Part shown: positions 10,680 through 22,274 of the stretch, piece after piece | Layout of the letters: each line of letters starts with the position of its first letter | Position numbering within the stretch: the first letter of the stretch is position 1 | Assembly: GCF_030704535.1 (NCBI RefSeq) | Contig: NC_081821.1 | Coordinates: 7,765,001 to 7,829,000, forward strand | Source of the DNA: Vitis vinifera | Lineage: Eukaryota > Streptophyta > Magnoliopsida > Vitales > Vitaceae | DNA length: 64,000 nt | Reading direction: 5' to 3' | Notes under the pieces: model-generated | Databases searched by the model: none | What the model saw: only the letters and a program-made list of their open reading frames with translations | What the model was told of the DNA's origin: nothing | Program-made: the position numbers and the translations under genes

Positions 10680-13600
10680 CTAAAGCAAATGTGACATGTC
10701 TCTAAGTCCCATCCCTTCAAGATGTTGCTCAAAAGTCCTAGCTGGTAAAGTCTTAGTGAACGGATCAGCTATGTTGTTCGCAGATGTGATCTTTTCAACT
10801 GAAACATCTCCTCTACTGACAATCTCTCTTACCAGGTGGAATTTTCGTTCTATGTGTTTTCCTTTGCGATGGTTCCTGGGTTCTTTGGCATTAGCCACTG
10901 CTCCACTATTATCACAATAGAGTCTGATTGGCTCATGCATATTTGGAACAACTTCCAGTTCTTTCAAGAATTCGCGAAGCCAGACTGCTTCTTTAGCTGC
11001 TTCACAAGCCGCTACATATTCAGCCTCCATGGTTGAATCAGCAACACAAGTTTGCTTGACACTCCTCCATATAATGGCTCCACCTTCCAAAGTGAAAACG
11101 GCCCCAGAAGTAGACTTCCGAGAGTCTCTATCTGATTGGAAATCAGAATCTGTATATCCGATAGGAATCAATTCCCTACCAGAGTATACCAACATATAGT
11201 TTCTTGTCCTTCTCAGATATTTAAGTATATACTTGACTGCTACCCAGTGATCTAATCCTGGGTTTGACTGGTATCGACTAACCACTCCCACTGCAAAGCA
11301 TATGTCAGGTCTTGTACACAACATTGCATACATCAAACTACCAACTGCTGATGCGTAGGGAACTCGTCTCATTTTCTCCTCATCTTGCGGTGTTTTTGGA
11401 CACTGCTCTTTAGAGAGATGAACTCCATGTCGAGAAGGCAAATTCCCTTTCTTAGAGTTCTCCATTGCAAACTTGACAAGCACCTTGTCAATGTATGCTG
11501 CCTGAGACAATGCCAGAAGCCTATTCTTACGATCCCTAGTCATTTGGATACCAAGAATGTAGCTTGCCTCTCCCAAATCCTTCATTTGGAATTGGCTGGC
11601 TAGCCAGTTCTTTACCTTGGATAGAGATTCTACATCATTTCCAATGAGTAGAATGTCGTCCACATAAAGAACTAAGAAAACCACTTTATCTCCTCCTATT
11701 TGCTTATAGACACAAGGTTCACCCAGATTTTGTTCAAAACCATAAGACTTTATGGCTTCGTTAAATCTGATATTCCAAGATCTAGAAGCTTGCTTAAGTC
11801 CATAAATGGACCTTTGTAGTTTGCACACTTTCTGCTCTTGGTCTTTGACCACGAAACCCTCTGGTTGGACCATATAAATAGTCTCTTCAAGATGGCCATT
11901 CAAAAATGCTGTCTTGACGTCCATTTGCCATATCTCATAATCATAATAAGCAGCAATGGACAAGAGAATCCTAATGGATTTTAGCATGGCAACTGGTGAA
12001 AAAGTATCCTCATAGTCTACTCCTTCCTTTTGGGTAAAACCCTTTGCCACCAGCCTTGCCTTGAAAGTCTCTACTTTCCCATTAGGTCCTCTTTTTCTCT
12101 TATAGATCCATTTGCAACCAATAGGCTTAATGCCTTCTGGTAGATCTACAAGTTCCCAGACTGAATTTGAGTACATAGACTCTATTTCGAGTTTCATGGC
12201 TTCCTACCATTTCTCTCGATCAACATCATCCATCGCCATTTTGAATGTCAATGGATCATCATCACTGCCATCAGTGACTGCAACTTGTGCTTCTCCATTT
12301 TCACGATAGCGAATGGGCAATCTTATTTCCCTCCCACTACGTCGTGGTGGCGGTGGTGTTAGATCTTGAGCAGTGGTTTCTTTTCTTTGTCGTTCAACAA
12401 TTGTTGTTGGCATGGGGCTGATCTCATCAGCTAGCAACTCTTCTAGAACTACTTTACTTCTAGGTTTAAAATCTGCCATATAGTTATACTCGAGAAACGT
12501 AGCATTTGTTGACACAAATACTTTGTTATCCTGAGCGCTATAAAACATACCTCCTCTTGTTCCTTTAGGATATCCTACAAACATGCATACCTCAGAGCGA
12601 GGTTCTAGTTTCCCAGTCTTTCCCTTTAACACGTGCGCAGGGCACCCCCATATGCGAATATGTCTCAAACTAGGTTTGCGACCATTCCATAACTCTAGGG
12701 GAGTGTTAGGGATTGACTTAGATGGAACTATGTTCAGAATATATACTGCCGTTTGTAATGCATATCCCCAAAATGAGGTTGGCAGAGAAGAATAGCTCAT
12801 CATTGATCTCATCATGTCAAGCAAAGTGCGATTTCTTCTTTCGGCTACACCATTTTGCTGAGGTGTCCCAGGTGCCGTGAGCTGTGATAATATTCCATTT
12901 TCAATCAAGTAGTCCTTGAATTCATAAACCAAGTATTCTCCTCCTCAATCTGATCGAAGAGTTTTGATTGATTTGCTAAGCTGTTTTTCTGCTTCAGCAC
13001 GAAATTCTTTGAACTTTTCGAAAGCCTCGGATTTTCTTTGTATCAGATATACATATCCGTATCTTGAATAATCGTCAATAAATGTGACGAAATATTCATA
13101 GCCCCCTCTTGCTTTGACATTCAAAGGTCCACATACATCAGTATGTATGATCTCTAGAGGTACTTTTGCTCTTTCACCCTTAGCCGAAAATGGCCTTTTG
13201 GTCATTTTGCCTTCTAGGCAAGATTCACAAACTGGTAGAGTGCCAACTTTTAGCTCTTTCAAAGGACCATCCTTTGCTAGTCTTTCAATTCTACCTATGT
13301 TAATGTGACCAAGCCTTAAATGCCACAAATATGTGTCATTTTTATCATTAGAAATCTTTCTTCTTTTAGGGGTTGGTTCAGCGACTTTAAACATTTCGGT
13401 TTGAAGTAAATTTTTGAAAATTGGTTTAACAAAATATATACCATTATCAACATAACCTGAACAAATATTCATTCCATTCTTATAGATTGAAACAGAGTCA
13501 ATATCAAAAGAAACGGAAATAAATTGTTCATGTAACTTTGAAACCGAAATCAAATTCCGTTTGAAATCCGGAATAAAATAAACATTGTGCAATAACAAAT

Positions 13601-14655
13601 ATTTATTATTAGCAAATGACAGTCGTACTGTCCCAACTGCTGTCGCTGAAACTCTTGCCCCACTGCCAACTCTCATCATGAAAGCTCCCTCTTCAAGATC
13701 CTTAGATGACTCAAGCATCTTCAAAGAAATACAAACATGGTTAGATGCTCCTGAATCAATAATCCAGCTTGAGAAATCATTCTCAACTAAGCATGTTTCC
13801 ATTACTAATAAATCTAATTTACCTTGTTTCTTCTTTTGTTTCAGCTCATCAAGGTACTTCTTACAGTTCCTTTTCCAATGGCCGTCTTGATTGCAATGGA
13901 AACATTTCCCCTTAGGTTTAGGCTCAACAGCCTTCCCTTTCTTCTTTTGGATCTTCTTCTTGTCCTTTTGATTTCTCACATTTCTCTTCTTCTTATTCCT
14001 TGAAGAAGAAGCCTTTCCCACAACTGCATTAACCTCAGCAATATTTGCCTTGCCTCCCTTATCATCTATAAGGGTCTCATAAGATTGCAGCTCATTCAGG
14101 AGTTCTGTCAAAATTACATTTCTTATGGTTCATGATGTAGTTTGTCCTGAATTGGAGGAAAGAGGGTGAAAGTGTCTCTAAGATCATGCCAACCTGGGTC
14201 TTTTCATCAATTTTAGCTCCATTGATTTCAGCCTCATTAAAGTGATGAATCATTTTAAGGACATGCTCACGAACTGAAGAACCATTCTTCATTTTACTGT
14301 TCATAACAGCTTTCACAGCTTCGTGGCGGGCCTGCTCAGAGGGGCGTCCAAACATCTGCTGTAGAGATTCCATAATCTCTCTTGCAGTTTCAAGGCCCTC
14401 GTGCTTAGTTCTAAGCACTTCATTCATTGCTGCTAACAAGTAGCAGCGGGTCTTGTTATTTGCAATAATCCAACGATTATACTCTTCTGAGACAGCCTTG
14501 GAGGCATTAGCTGGAGGCATTGGAGGACAATCCTCCTTAAGGACAAAGTGCTAGTTCTCATTAATGAGAAGAATGTTCATGTTGCTCTTCCATTTTACAA
14601 AGTTTTCACCAGTTAAAACTTGAGAGGCGAGAAGTGAGAAAATTGGGTTTGACAT
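10680..14655 (-). pseudogene. Copia gag-pol polyprotein, broken
   Basis: Gag starts at about 14655 (MSNPIFSLLAS). In order follow a gag domain, a CX2CX4HX4C zinc knuckle (KCFHCNQDGHWKRNC, near 13880-13920), protease with DSGASNHVC (near 13750), a GAG-pre-integrase HLRLGH site, integrase (HTDVCGP, FIDDYSR), reverse transcriptase with YVDD (near 11655) and RNase H with a DNSGA site. The frame is interrupted four times: a TAG near 14548-14553, a one-base frameshift (extra T) near 14110, a TGA near 12945 and a TAG near 12204. Each break is a single change in otherwise well-kept sequence. The element could not make its own full protein, so if it moved recently it was served by enzymes from another copy, or the breaks arose after insertion. 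Confidence 0.93.
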
Positions 14656-15506
14656 ATTTGCTGAACAAAAATAAGAAATATTTTCAATAAATAATTGCAT
14701 AAATATCATAAGAAAATTAAAGGCAAAGTAAATATGAAGCAAGAATGCTCATGATAAAATACACCAAAAATTATACTTTAACAGCCTAAGGAATTTTAAT
14801 TACCACAACTAAGTGCCACCGTAGGGTAGGTCAAAAAGCTGCTAATTAAAATGAGACTTTCTCAATTGATAAATATTATCCAAAATATCTCATATTTCTA
14901 ATACTTATTAATTTCCTTTAAGTTCGGTCAAGAAAATAATTAACCAATTTAATTATATCTTTATGAGTGTAACCCACCATATCAGATTTTTAAGATTTAA
15001 TTTAGAAATTGCCGCCGTAGGGTAGGTCAATTCTAAAATACATCTTAAAATCCTATCTCATGGAAGACAACCTTGTTATTGAAATTAGTAGACACTTTCC
15101 GTAGGGAGGACGAAATCAAAGCGTCTCTAAGCGCTACTAAAAACTCACAGTGTTGTATTAATGGTGGAGACCTAGGGTTTATATTGTAATATTACCCGCT
15201 CCCACTCATTATATTGCAAAAGGTGTATTTAATTTATAAAACAACTATTGTTTCATAAACCTTAGACAATTTAAACATTTTAAATTACTAAGCCTTTATA
15301 ATTTTAAACAATTTAAAATTATAAATTAAGTCATCTGTGACATTATATAAAATAAAATAAAAATAAACGCATGAATGCATGACATGCAAAAATAGGTAGG
15401 CACTTTTCTAACTAAAATGACATGCTAAAACAAGGGTTGTGGTGGAGCCAGGGATAAAGTTAAGGGGCAACGTAAAATAAACCTTCTTCATATACATAAC
15501 CAGCCA

Positions 15507-15574
15507 GAAGCCATAGCCTGGTGGTACTAGCAAGGAATACCCATCCTTCATGGGTTTGAATCCCCTGGCTCCAC
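15507..15574 (+). repeat. tRNA-like block, probable tRNA-derived SINE head or tRNA relic
   Basis: A box-A-like TAGCCTGGTGG at 15514-15524 and a box-B-like GGTTTGAATCC at 15553-15563 are spaced as in tRNA genes. GAAGCCA (15507-15513) can pair six of seven with TGGCTCC (15567-15573). AAGGA and TCCTT form a five-pair anticodon-type stem around a seven-base loop ATACCCA with T at the position-33 equivalent (anticodon ACC, Gly-like). The D stem is poor. It lies antisense in the Copia leader. A tRNA-derived SINE insertion is the likeliest reading; a functional tRNA gene is unlikely. Confidence 0.45.
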
Positions 15575-15725
15575 CCCTTGCAAGACAAAGTAATCATCAA
15601 CTTTATAAATATAAAAATGGAAATGGCCGGGTTCCATGGACGTTAAATACAACCCAAATAAAAAAAATACAAATAATAAAACTGGGTCTTCCTGTAAATT
15701 TACATCTTCATCTTCTCCTTGAAAA

Positions 15726-15823
15726 GTGGTGGTCTCCATTGAATTTCTCAAATTCAATAAAATTCAAATTTCCTTGAATTGTGGTTGTCTCCATTGAATT
15801 TCTCAAATTCAATAAAATTCAAC
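15726..15823. repeat. Two-copy tandem repeat in Copia leader
   Basis: GTCTCCATTGAATTTCTC followed by AAATTCAATAAAATTCAA occurs at about 15731-15767 and again at 15788-15824, a period near 57 bp. It is non-coding. Confidence 0.7.
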
Positions 15824-16102
15824 CCAAAACCGATTTATAATTACAACAGTAAACCTATTTACAAAAAATCTTATAAAATAGGAATTACAGCAAGAATCCT
15901 ATTTACAAAAGATCTAATAAAATAATTATTACAAAAATAACAAAATCCATGGAACCAATAAAAAAACGGCCAATCCATTCCCACAAACATTCATCACCAT
16001 GAACATAAAAATAAACAAACATCAATATGCAAAAGTGCCTACCAAAAGCCATGCAAAGATTATCAAATAATCATTCATTAAATTAATACAGAGTATCAAC
16101 CT

Positions 16103-16114
16103 GCTCTGATACCA
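16103..16114 (-). other. Primer-binding site of Copia element 1
   Basis: The plus strand reads GCTCTGATACCA, so the element strand carries TGGTATCAGAGC two bases inside the 5' LTR. This is the plant Copia site complementary to the 3' end of initiator methionine tRNA. Confidence 0.9.
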
Positions 16115-16116
16115 AT

Positions 16117-17797
16117 TGTTGGTTTTGAAACCAGATAAATAAAAGAAAAAACGGAAGCCAAAAAAATTTTCTCAAAATTTTTTCTCAATGATCAATACTT
16201 GTATTAATTTAATGAAATAACAAATATAGGTAAATTAGAATTGTACCTTGCGATTAGACTGATAAATTTGAACTTCACCAAAAGGATCTTAGAATTCCAA
16301 ATCCTCTAAAGCACCATGGATCTTTCTCTAACGTTCTCCAAATTATGATGAACTCAAAACGAGTGGGCGTTTTTCATTCTTGGGTTTTTTTTTCTCACAC
16401 AACTTAATATATATTGAAAACTTGTATTCTCATCCCATCATCCGAGAAACATTGAAATTTTTTTTTTTTTAATACCACGAAAAAAAAAAATAACTGACAT
16501 GTTTTGAATTTTGAAAAACATGGGAGAGAATATCTCTCCCCATGATCCCCACTTAAAAAGTGTTTCTTTGAATTTTGAAAAACATGGGAGAAAATATCTC
16601 TCCCCATGATCCCCACTCAAAAGGTGTTTCTTAGGGAATACAAGTAAGTGTGGTCTTCACCACATTGTATCAAAAAATATTTTAAATAATCAAATTATAA
16701 AATAAATAAATCAAATCAAGATTGTGTGAAATTAATTTAGAATTTAAAATTCCAAACTAATAAAATCAACCCAACATAAAAAAAAATGTTCATATAATTT
16801 TAATGGAGCCGTTGAGAGGAACTATGGACATTATAATTTTAAGCTCCAATAATTTTGACAATTAATTAACAACTTAATTAAAAAATCAAAATTATTAATT
16901 CCAAAATTACTCCACTAAAAATTTGGAATTGCACTCTTAAAATTATAAAATTAAATATATTCAAAGGATTTGAATTGCCCATTGATATAGTCACTACATA
17001 TGAGTCAATCCTCCATAAACGGTTCATAATTAAAGCTAGGTTTTTCCGTTAACCTCTTTAATTATATCTTTCTCCTTAAGTGCCATTGGTTCTCTAATGA
17101 ATAATATATTTATGGTCAATCATAAATTGAGCGCTCTTATCATTCAAGGCCCGAACCAATACTTATGGGAACCGTCCATCTGACTTCTTAACGAAGGAAT
17201 GGATTTCATCTTGTATATTAATATTTCCGGCTATTTATTTTATTATACTTCCAATACACCAAGAATTTGACACTATGTATTTGTGTCATTACCCGGTATG
17301 TCAAAAAATACAATAGAATAAATAGGAGTCTATTAATCACTCAGAATTAAGATCAATGCATATATGACCATCATTGATTAATATTGAATGCTCTATATTA
17401 TAACGGAATTTATCAGAGATTCATAATTAATCGTGTTCCAGTCCTATATAATCAAATTATATAAAGCGCTTTCATTCCAATAATCTCATTATTAACAATC
17501 CGGATAAGATCATTTCATTCAGAATGTAATGAACCGCGCTAGTAATTTTAATTAAAGATCCCAACTTTAATTTTTAATTACGAACATATTAGATTATTTT
17601 ACTTTAAATATTATCCTCTTGTATATAACACTTATATACAATATTTAAAGTTTCAATTAAATAATCTAGGGTTTTCGATATTTATAAAGCATCTATAACA
17701 TGCATACAACAATAATATTGAAATAATTCCTTAAAAAAATATTAATAATCAGCAAAATAAAAAACATCTCATTTGTTTATGGGCACATATTCCAACA
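16117..17797 (-). repeat. 5' LTR of Copia element 1
   Basis: This 1,681-bp copy is nearly identical to 8988-10665. It carries a 6-bp TATA-type expansion near 16407 that the other LTR lacks. The element's promoter is expected here, reading leftward. Confidence 0.95.
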
Positions 17798-17802
17798 TTA
17801 TT

Positions 17803-19340
17803 CACATGTATGATATGAACTTTTTGTCATCGAAAGCATATGATAAAATTTCATTTATAAAGATGATTTTGCAACATGAATGCCTTCAAGTGATGTGTAG
17901 TTGTGAGAATATCTTATGTTATGATTAGATATTGGAGGAAATTAAAATATCATGAAAAATAAATTTATTTCTAAAAATTATTGTTTGACAAAATATTATT
18001 AAAGATATGGGAGATTATAATACATAAAATTTATTTTTTAAAAAATATTTTTTATTCGATTTTCTTTATTAAAAGAATGGTCAAAAAGATAATTTTTCTA
18101 TTTGACTATTTTTCTTCGAAGCAATTCTAACTTTGTTGTGGTCCGATGCACCTTTAACCATTTTTCTTGGTCATTACAAGATACATATCCAATAAATATA
18201 CTTCATATACATGAATATTTTTGTCAAAAAGAATCTTTCTTTGAGTTTGTTCAAAAGGGCCTTTTTATTTTATTCCCACGGCCGGATAGGTACTGGCCTA
18301 TCCAGGCCCTTTTTTGTTCCAATGAATCATAGATAGAAAAAAATTTATCTGATTTGAAAACAAAAATGCTTGTTATTAAAGCAACAACAATAATAAGAAG
18401 AACTATTTTCATTCCTATGATATAGAGTCAAAATAGAATCAAAATGTGAGTTCTTCTTATTATTTTATAATTCTTTTTTTCTTGTTTTTTTTCTTTACTA
18501 TTTACATTTATGGACTAAAAACAAGAAAAAAAGACCTATTATTTAATAATTTAAAAAATTATTTATTAAATTCCTTTTTATAATTATAATGAATTTAGTT
18601 ATTCAAGAAAAAAACTTTAATTGAACGCTTGAGTCCACAAAAAAGACTGTGATTTTATTTTTTATTCGATTCAGTTTTCCCGAATTTTATAAAAAAATTC
18701 GACATAGACATGAGGGAATACCTTAAAAAAAGATTCAAACTCTCTCTTTTTTGAGAAAATCCTTAACCATTTTTCTTCGTCATTACAAGATATATATCCG
18801 ATAAATATACTTCATATACGAATATTTTTGTCATGAAATCATAGGATATGTCATGAAATCATAGGATAAATTCATTTATAAAGATGATTTTGTAACATGG
18901 ATGATTTTAAGTGATGGGTAGGTTGTGAAGTAAGTATAAGGTAAATTGGTATTTCTGTTTTATCTTTAAGGAAATTAAAATATCATGGAAAAGAAATTAA
19001 AGGATTTTTTATTAAATAATGGTAAAAAAGATAACCATTTTGTATTGCTCTTCCTGTCGTGGTCTGATTAACCCAATGCTTTAGCCATTTTTCTTCCCAT
19101 ATCTGATAAACATATGAGAGTAAGCATAAGGTAAATTGGTATTATCTTATCTTATGATTAGATATTTGAGGAAATAAAAATATGATAAAAATAAATTTAT
19201 TTCTAAAAATTATTATTTGAAAAAATATTATTAAAGATATGGTGGATTATCTTGAATTTATTTTAAAAAAAATATTTAAAGGGATTTTTTTATTAAAATA
19301 ATGATCAGAAAGATAATTTAGGAGAATAGTTAGAAAAGTC
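17803..19340. repeat. Locally duplicated AT-rich units
   Basis: The same run of words (GATTAGATATT, AATAAATTTATTTCTAAAAA, ATATTATTAAAGATATGG, AAAGATAATTT) appears at 17920-18100 and 19140-19320, with a partial copy at 18960-19040. A second set (TTTAGCCATTTTTCTT after a TGTGGTC word) appears at 8880-8950, 18132-18170 and 19060-19095. About 75 bp at 18153-18228 are repeated at 18764-18836. No gene is seen; the 76-residue frame at 18102-18332 runs through the repeats and is not supported. Confidence 0.55.
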
Positions 19341-21035
19341 ATTTATGTAAAATAATTTGTATTAAGAAAAAAATGATTTTTTTTTAATATGGAGTTATTT
19401 AATTGAGAAATGATTTATTTCTTAATAACAAAACAAAACCAATAGTGGAAGAATTGGAATTATTTATTATTTGCAAGTAAAAATATTTTTTTATAATAAA
19501 AACGGAAATTATTTGATATTTGCAAATAAAAGAGTCTAATTTCTTATCTAATAATTTGTTAATTAAAATTAAATGGATTCAAATAAAATAAAATGTTGAA
19601 ATGGAGATTAAACAATAGAATGAGATGACAGTTTGAAGACTCATTCCAACCGTCATCTAAAGTGTTACAAAAAAAATGTCCAATTTTTTTTGCCTGCTAA
19701 AAAGATTAAATAAATGAAAAAATAAAATATTGAAATTGAGAGTGAACAATTTAATAAATTCCTTTGATAATATAGAAAAAAAAAAATTAACTAACATAAA
19801 AACACAATAATTTTTTACTTGAAAAACCCTCAAATAATATGCAAAATTAAAAACAATGAGGTCAAAGATCTTAAATCTATAAACCATTTTATAAGAGTAC
19901 AATACAATACACAACACCTCATGTGCTCTTAGTAGATCTCAGGGATGCAGAATTCCTTCATGTAGAAGTAAAATGAACTTCTTTAAGAGTTTTGGGAACA
20001 TGAAGTCAAATTAGGGTTTTTAAAAAATCCGCATCAAAACCAAATACATTTTTATCATGGTATTTATAGGATACAAATCTTAGTGGACTCAAAATTGGAA
20101 TTTTCCAAAATAAAATTGATCACCGAAATTTGGCAAATTAGGAAGAAAAAAATTGTCAATCTTAAACTATATGACCTAATGTACCAACAATGAGGCTTTT
20201 CATTCATAAGTGTTTAAATTGTGTACGTACCAAAAAAAAAAAAAAAAAAAGTCTGGTAAGTTGAAAATCTAAAATGACCAGTTATGTAAATAGTAAGGAT
20301 GTTATTTTCTCAACCTAATCATTTTATTGATTTAGGAATAGTAATTTGATGCAGGGTTACTTTTATTTCAATTGTTAGTTGATTATCTTGTTTAAGGAGT
20401 TGGTTAATTAAAACTTGAAGACATAATTATTATGCTAAAGATATTTTATTTTAGATTGATTACTCTAAGTGGTAATGTTTCCTACTTGGATTTTTTACAC
20501 AATTAACATTAATAGAAAAATATGTGAAACAAAAATTTATTAAAACTGATAAATTGTGGGCACAATCTTTGTGGTAATATTCTTTTACAAAAGAATAAAT
20601 CTTTCTAATTCTTTTACCTTGATCATAATTTGGAAAGTAATGATAAAAATATTTTCTTAATTTTAGAGATTAATCGAAGACCACAAGGAGCTTATTCCCG
20701 AATGAATTTGTTGAAAGATCACATATATAGTACTTTTGCTGTTTTTTTTTTCTTTGTAAAACCTCTTTTCTCGTGTAGAGTCGTTTTTACCAATTCAAAA
20801 AAATCATTTATAATACACGATACTCACTTAGTGCTCCAAATCTAGAGAACTTGTAACTTGTTCCAATATATATATATATATATATATATATGAATTGATA
20901 CTTTTTTGTAATAATAAAAATAATAAAAAAGATTAGATTTAGAACTTTACCTTATTTTATATATATATATTTTCGACTGACCATGTTAAAAAGAATTATA
21001 AATCAACCTTCCTCCTCTTACATGTCACCTTTGAA
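19340..21035. other. AT-rich intergenic DNA, 3' flank of FMO unit D
   Basis: No gene is seen. 20,140-20,500 and 21,005-21,035 match the 3' flank of FMO unit A (28,190-28,830 and 28,873-28,925) in the same orientation, showing that the two units are tandem segmental copies. A (TA)n microsatellite lies at about 20866-20891. Confidence 0.6.
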
Positions 21036-21963
21036 CTAGGGAAAATGTTGAGATGGGGATTGAAGGGATTGGGTGAAATGAGGGCTCTGAAGAGCCACTT
21101 GCAACAGCTCATGGTCATCCCAAGCATCACGGTAAGTCTCCAAGTTGACTTGGGCATTTCCTATGCCTGATAAGATTAGCTCCTTCCTCCATTCTTCCAA
21201 GTGTGGAAACCCAACATTGTCTAGATATTTATCACGGTACTGCAATGGAAGGCAAGCATTGCTCTTAAAATTAATTAATGAATCAATCACTTTTGATTTT
21301 GAAGAACCTTGGTTTTTTAGAGGAAAAATTTACAGGAGAAGCATACATGCTGAAATAATCTTTACCTCAAAATCTGCAATATCGTGAGTATGATGCTTTG
21401 GAATGCCAGCGGCATCTCTTGACTGATAGAAGTCTTCAATGGACTGCATCATTTCATGGAATGATGGTAATGTTTTTCTCCCAGACAGCAGCTGAGCTAT
21501 CCATATTGCTTGTGATTCAAAGAAAGGGAAACCTATGATCTACATCACATAATCAACAATATAATGGAATTGAAATAGATATATAAAAACTGGGATTTTT
21601 TTTTTTCCTATTACCTTCCTGGGAATGCCCACAAAAGATAGAGAGGGTGCGAGGGATGGAGGGAAGGTGTGCTCATACAATGGGCCTACTCTGTCATCAT
21701 CCACTGCTACTATTCCTTTGGTGTCAAGAAATGGGAAGGCATATGAATACCTGCACATGGTTCATTCCACATTATTATTAGGAAATTTAGGCCTGAATTA
21801 TTATGAATTTCATTTGCATTACCCGGTGCAGTATATGATAGTGTCTGCCAAGACCCAAGACCCATCTACAAATACTACTCGTCCATCTTCATGAAGGGAT
21901 TCAATCTGCAATTCCTAACATTTTTAATGGTGATGACTTAAAGGTGGCATGGCCCAAGAGTAC

Positions 21964-22231
21964 TATTAAAATTGATTACTGTGAAAACTTGCTTTCCTTG
22001 TTGAACAAAGAAATATGCAGAGTTTGTTAGGTTGTTACAAGTTAGTGGAATTTTTTTATTTTGTTATTTTTCATTTTCTGGATGAGCTAGAGTCTTCTCG
22101 ATTGTTCCAAGCCTTCCTATATATGTTGCTACTGTACAATCAGTGAAGATGGGGGAATCAATGAATTAGTTTTATTTCTCTCTCAGGCCTTTGTTTGCCT
22201 TTCTTGCCATTTACCTTTTGTTTTTCTATTA
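21964..22231 (+). repeat. 5' LTR of Copia element 2
   Basis: 268 bp, with a TATATATG word near 22118 that may belong to its promoter. It differs from the 3' LTR at two sites in the CTTGCTTTCC/CTTACCTTCC section and at one site in GAGCTAGAG/GAGCTGGAG. Confidence 0.95.
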
Positions 22232-22243
22232 TGGTATCAGAGC
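22232..22243 (+). other. Primer-binding site of Copia element 2
   Basis: TGGTATCAGAGC abuts the 5' LTR with no spacer and is complementary to the 3' end of initiator methionine tRNA. Confidence 0.92.
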
Positions 22244-22274
22244 ATATTCCTTCCGTTTTTCCTTCCTTCTGAGC

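Larger units (their letters stand above)
14656..16102 (-). other. Leader of Copia element 1
   Basis: About 1.45 kb separate the primer site from gag. The leader holds two GCCGTAGGGTAGGTCAA-type repeats (about 14817-14835 and 15011-15030), a tRNA-like block (15507-15574, plus strand) and a two-copy tandem repeat (about 15726-15823). No protein-coding frame is convincing. Confidence 0.6.
8988..17797 (-). mobile_element. Young, nearly complete Copia LTR retrotransposon (element 1)
   Basis: Two near-identical LTRs of about 1.68 kb begin TGTTGG and end CCAACA on the plus strand and bracket a minus-strand gag-pol region. Flanking five-base target duplications TTATT are at 8983-8987 and 17798-17802. 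By eye the LTRs differ by about four or five substitutions, a 6-bp insertion (in 16117-17797 only), a 1-bp indel and homopolymer lengths, so insertion was recent. Order on the minus strand: 5' LTR 16117-17797, primer site, 1.4-kb leader, gag-protease-integrase-RT-RNase H, polypurine tract, 3' LTR 8988-10665. Integrase preceding reverse transcriptase identifies Copia. Confidence 0.95.
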
